A DNA stretch of 8,254 nt from Rubrobacteraceae bacterium (lineage in GTDB: Bacteria; Actinomycetota; Rubrobacteria; Rubrobacterales; Rubrobacteraceae): contig JAJNDJ010000167.1 of assembly GCA_021156345.1 (NCBI GenBank), forward strand, positions 1-8,254. Direction: 5' to 3'. A program made the position numbers and the translations under genes. Under the pieces are notes generated by a model. It saw only the letters and a program-made list of their open reading frames with translations. It ran no database searches and was not told where the DNA came from. Position 1 is the first letter of the stretch. Every line of letters starts with the position of its first letter. Shown piece after piece: positions 6,188 to 8,254 of this stretch.

Positions 6188-7312
6188 ATGAGCATATTCA
6201 GCATCGGTAAAGAGGAACAAAGCATTCCTGAAGAGCCCCGCGACCTCGAGGCCATCCTTGCGAGGATCTCCGCCGGCGCCTCAGGTAGGGACGAGCACCC
6301 CTCATTTCCGGAAGATCCCTTTGCGCGGCTCGCGCCTACGGGAGTGCTCGCGATCCCCGTTCCCGACCCCATCGGAAGACAGGGGCGCCGGGCCTCGTTC
6401 GCGGAGGAGTGGCGCGTGTTACGGGCGGTCGCCGGTTCCGACGGCTCCGTCGGCCGCATACTCGATGGCCACTTCAACGGCGTGGAACGCGTCTCGCTCC
6501 TGGCGCCAGAGCCTCTGCGCTCGAGGGAGATGGAAGCCATCGCTGCGGGGACACTCCTCCTCGGAGTGTGGGGCGCCGACCCGATTCCAGGCGAGGGAGA
6601 GCCGGCTCGGCTGGTGCAAGAAGCGGGCGGAGCAAGGCTCTTCGGTGTCAAGACTTTCTGTTCGGGTGCGACGGGCCTGGATCGCGCGCTCGTGCTTGCC
6701 CGTGGCCCCGCCAAGGGACCGCCCATCCTTGCCTACGTCGACCTCGCCGAAGGCGTAAAAGTAGATACAACGTGGTTCAGGGCCGCAGGCATGCGGGCCT
6801 CGGAGAGCCACCGCGTCGTTTTCGAAGGGACGCCGGTGCTCGCCGTCCTGGGAGAACCGGGCGAGCTCCTCAGGGAACCATACTTCAGCAGGGACGCAAT
6901 CCGAACGGCAGTTACGTGGGCCGGGATCTCCGACACGGCCGTCGACGCCGCGCTCGACGTGCTGGCCGCCAAAGCCGGGGATGGAGAACCCGATGACGTA
7001 GTCTCCCTCGCAGCAGGTAGGATGCTCGCTGCCATAGGCACCATCGACAGCTGGCTCTCGAACGCCGCAGACCGCGCCGACGGGGACCCTGTGTCTCTAC
7101 CGGGGATCTCGACAGAGCTGCGCGAGTCCGTGGCCCGATCATGCCGAGAGATCCTCGACGAGGCGGCCAGAGCCGTCGGCTCTCACCCCTTCGCCATCTC
7201 CGGCCCCCTGGACCGCGCGAGGCGGGATCTCGAACTCTTCCTTCTCCAGCACCGCCTCGAGCCCGCCCTGACGCGCCGCGGGAGGCAGGCCATCTCGGAC
7301 CGGCGACCGTGA
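6188..7312 (+). CDS. Acyl-CoA dehydrogenase-like flavoprotein (divergent)
   Basis: The 374-residue protein shows the acyl-CoA dehydrogenase (ACAD) layout. A helical N-terminus ends in VLRAVAGSDGSVGRILDGHFNGVERV (78-102). The central beta domain has GVKTFCSGATGLDRALVLA (153-171) and GMRASESHRVVFEGTPV (201-217). The C-terminal helical domain ends in DLELFLLQHRLEPALTRRG (347-365), close to the RQHR-type segment of ACADs. It is slightly short for the family, and I cannot identify a conserved catalytic glutamate. It may therefore act on something other than a normal acyl-CoA, or be a flavin monooxygenase-type member. ACAD-like genes of this kind occur next to NodS-like methyltransferases and sugar deacetylases in several bacteria, as I recall. 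The start ATG has no Shine-Dalgarno sequence. The gene overlaps the next one by four bases (GTGA), so the two are coupled. The fold call is reasonable and the substrate unknown. Confidence 0.78.
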   Translation: MSIFSIGKEEQSIPEEPRDLEAILARISAGASGRDEHPSFPEDPFARLAPTGVLAIPVPDPIGRQGRRASFAEEWRVLRAVAGSDGSVGRILDGHFNGVERVSLLAPEPLRSREMEAIAAGTLLLGVWGADPIPGEGEPARLVQEAGGARLFGVKTFCSGATGLDRALVLARGPAKGPPILAYVDLAEGVKVDTTWFRAAGMRASESHRVVFEGTPVLAVLGEPGELLREPYFSRDAIRTAVTWAGISDTAVDAALDVLAAKAGDGEPDDVVSLAAGRMLAAIGTIDSWLSNAADRADGDPVSLPGISTELRESVARSCREILDEAARAVGSHPFAISGPLDRARRDLELFLLQHRLEPALTRRGRQAISDRRP

Positions 7313-7884
7313 ATGGGCGACTCGGACGAGAGTACTTCGAGGAACTCTACGCGGAGTCAAATGATCCCTGGAACTTCGAGACGAGCGAATACGAGCGCAA
7401 CAAATACTGGCGGACACTACAGGTCCTGGGCGAAAGGCGGTTCGAGAGGGCTCTGGAGGCGGGAGCTTCTATCGGCGTCTTTACAGAGATGCTCGCAGGC
7501 CGCTGCGACGAGCTACTTGCGGTAGACGTGTCGGAGCGGGCCGTGGTCGCAGCCCGCGAGCGGCTCTCGGGCTATAAACACATCGTGGTCGAGCGACGCA
7601 CGCTCCCCGAGCAGATGCCCGACGGCCCGTTCGACCTGATCGTCGCCTCGGAGATCCTGTACTACTATACGAGGGAAGAGATGCTCGCGGCGCTACGGAC
7701 CTTCGAGCGCGAGCTGGCCCGGGGAGGAGTCCTGCTCGCTGTGCACTGGCGCAGAGAGACCAGGACCTACCCGTTGCAGGGTGACGAGGTACACGAGCTA
7801 CTCCTGGGGCACACGCGGCTTCACAACAGCAAGACCATCGTCGAGCCGGATTATCGCCTGGATCTCTTCGAGGACCCAGCGTGA
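7309..7884 (+). CDS. NodS-like class I SAM-dependent methyltransferase
   Basis: The 191-residue product is a full-length small Rossmann-fold methyltransferase of the NodS type, whose namesake N-methylates the deacetylated glucosamine end of Nod factors. Residues 9-33 (YFEELYAESNDPW then SEYERNKY) are the characteristic N-terminal segment. Motif I is ALEAGASIGVFT (48-59), where relatives usually have EVGCSIG. The acidic end of strand 2 is LLAVDVS (69-75), motif IV is FDLIVASEILYYY, and GGVLLAVHWRRE follows. The start chosen is GTG at 7309: it overlaps the preceding TGA (GTGA) and gives the family's usual N-terminus. The ATG at 7313 is out of frame, and the in-frame ATG at 7141 would add 56 unrelated residues read through the ACAD gene. 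The 3' end again overlaps the next start by GTGA. Context with a NodB-like deacetylase suggests methylation of an amine exposed by deacetylation; that is inference. Confidence 0.85.
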   Translation: MNGRLGREYFEELYAESNDPWNFETSEYERNKYWRTLQVLGERRFERALEAGASIGVFTEMLAGRCDELLAVDVSERAVVAARERLSGYKHIVVERRTLPEQMPDGPFDLIVASEILYYYTREEMLAALRTFERELARGGVLLAVHWRRETRTYPLQGDEVHELLLGHTRLHNSKTIVEPDYRLDLFEDPA

Positions 7885-8254
7885 GCCATGAGGGACACCT
7901 GGTGATCGTCGGCGCCGGTCCCGCCGGCCTGGCGACGGCACGAGCCTACAGGGAAGGTGGAGGCAGGGGTCCGGTCACGATGTTGACCACCGAGCCATAC
8001 CCTCCTTACAAGGCGTCCTCCGCTTACAAAAGAATACCTGAGGGGCGAGGCGTCCTGCGAGGATCTACCCATCCAGAGCAACGGCTGGTACGAGGAAAAC
8101 GGGGTGGAGCTCAGGCTCCTCACCAGCGTGGGCGCGATAGACAGGGAGCACCGGATCGTCATCACAGGCGAGGGTGAAGAGCTAGCGTACGATGTCTGCG
8201 TGCTGGCCACGGGCTCAGAGCCAGTACGGCCGCCCGTGCCTGGAGGCGACGACC
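7881..8254 (+). CDS. FAD-dependent NAD(P)H oxidoreductase, partial, with a one-base frameshift
   Basis: The start of a pyridine nucleotide-disulfide oxidoreductase-type flavoprotein, similar to ferredoxin or rubredoxin reductases, is cut by the right edge. GTG at 7881 overlaps the methyltransferase stop. The FAD-binding motif VIVGAGPAGLATARAYREGG is at residues 8-27, followed by TTEPYPPYK. The frame then breaks: GG at 8012-8013 should be a single G. Removing one base restores RPPLTKEYLRGEASCEDL, the usual continuation, then NGWYEENGVEL and VCVLATGSEPVRPPVPGGDD, the second FAD-contacting ATGS motif. Read as given, the product stops at 8177 after unrelated sequence. The exact one-base repair strongly suggests a sequencing error. 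The enzyme may supply electrons to a partner in this operon, such as the ACAD-like protein, but its real acceptor cannot be told from this part. Confidence 0.87.

Noticed and set aside
7141..7308. N-terminal extension of the methyltransferase from ATG 7141
   Set aside because: The extra residues are an out-of-frame reading of the ACAD-like gene, are Arg/Pro-rich, and precede the family's normal N-terminus at GTG 7309.
1..8254. CRISPR arrays, tRNA/rRNA genes, insertion sequences or attachment sites
   Set aside because: No regularly spaced repeats, tRNA-like cloverleaf ends, transposase motifs or terminal inverted repeats were seen on reading either strand.

Overview
The window looks like chromosomal DNA from a high-GC actinobacterium, most likely Rubrobacteria or a near relative. 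The strongest clue is a NifU-like domain fused to the N-terminus of the tRNA thiolase MnmA. I recall this fusion being annotated in Rubrobacter, but I could not check that here. No phage, IS, CRISPR or RNA gene is visible. The content is housekeeping genes plus a small accessory-looking operon.

Left part, minus strand (1-3600). Reading leftwards, a lipoprotein with a thioredoxin-like and a lamin-tail-like region (2539 to about 3500) is followed by a NifS/IscS-type cysteine desulfurase (1318-2413). After 13 bases comes the NifU-MnmA fusion, which runs off the left edge. NifS and NifU-MnmA form a sulfur-relay operon: NifS makes persulfide from cysteine, and MnmA uses sulfur to make 2-thiouridine at position 34 of tRNA.

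Right part, plus strand (3709-8254). Aspartyl-tRNA synthetase (aspS, TTG start with a good ribosome binding site) is followed by a NodB-like (CE4) polysaccharide deacetylase, a divergent acyl-CoA dehydrogenase-like protein, a NodS-like SAM methyltransferase and the start of an FAD-dependent oxidoreductase cut by the right edge. The last three are joined by 4-base GTGA stop/start overlaps, so they are translationally coupled. Together with the deacetylase they look like a pathway that edits a small amino-sugar or lipid-linked compound whose identity cannot be told from sequence.

Sequence integrity is a recurring theme. NifS and AspRS each lack a short conserved block (about 60-70 bases) and change frame at the gap. 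In NifS the missing block contains the PLP-binding lysine. The oxidoreductase carries one extra G, and the lipoprotein has no standard start codon before its signal peptide. AspRS is essential, so most of these are probably assembly or sequencing errors, perhaps from a metagenome-assembled genome, rather than true pseudogenes.

The best candidates for new biology are the deacetylase/ACAD-like/NodS-like/flavoprotein operon and the NifU domain that has lost its third cluster-ligand cysteine while fused to MnmA.
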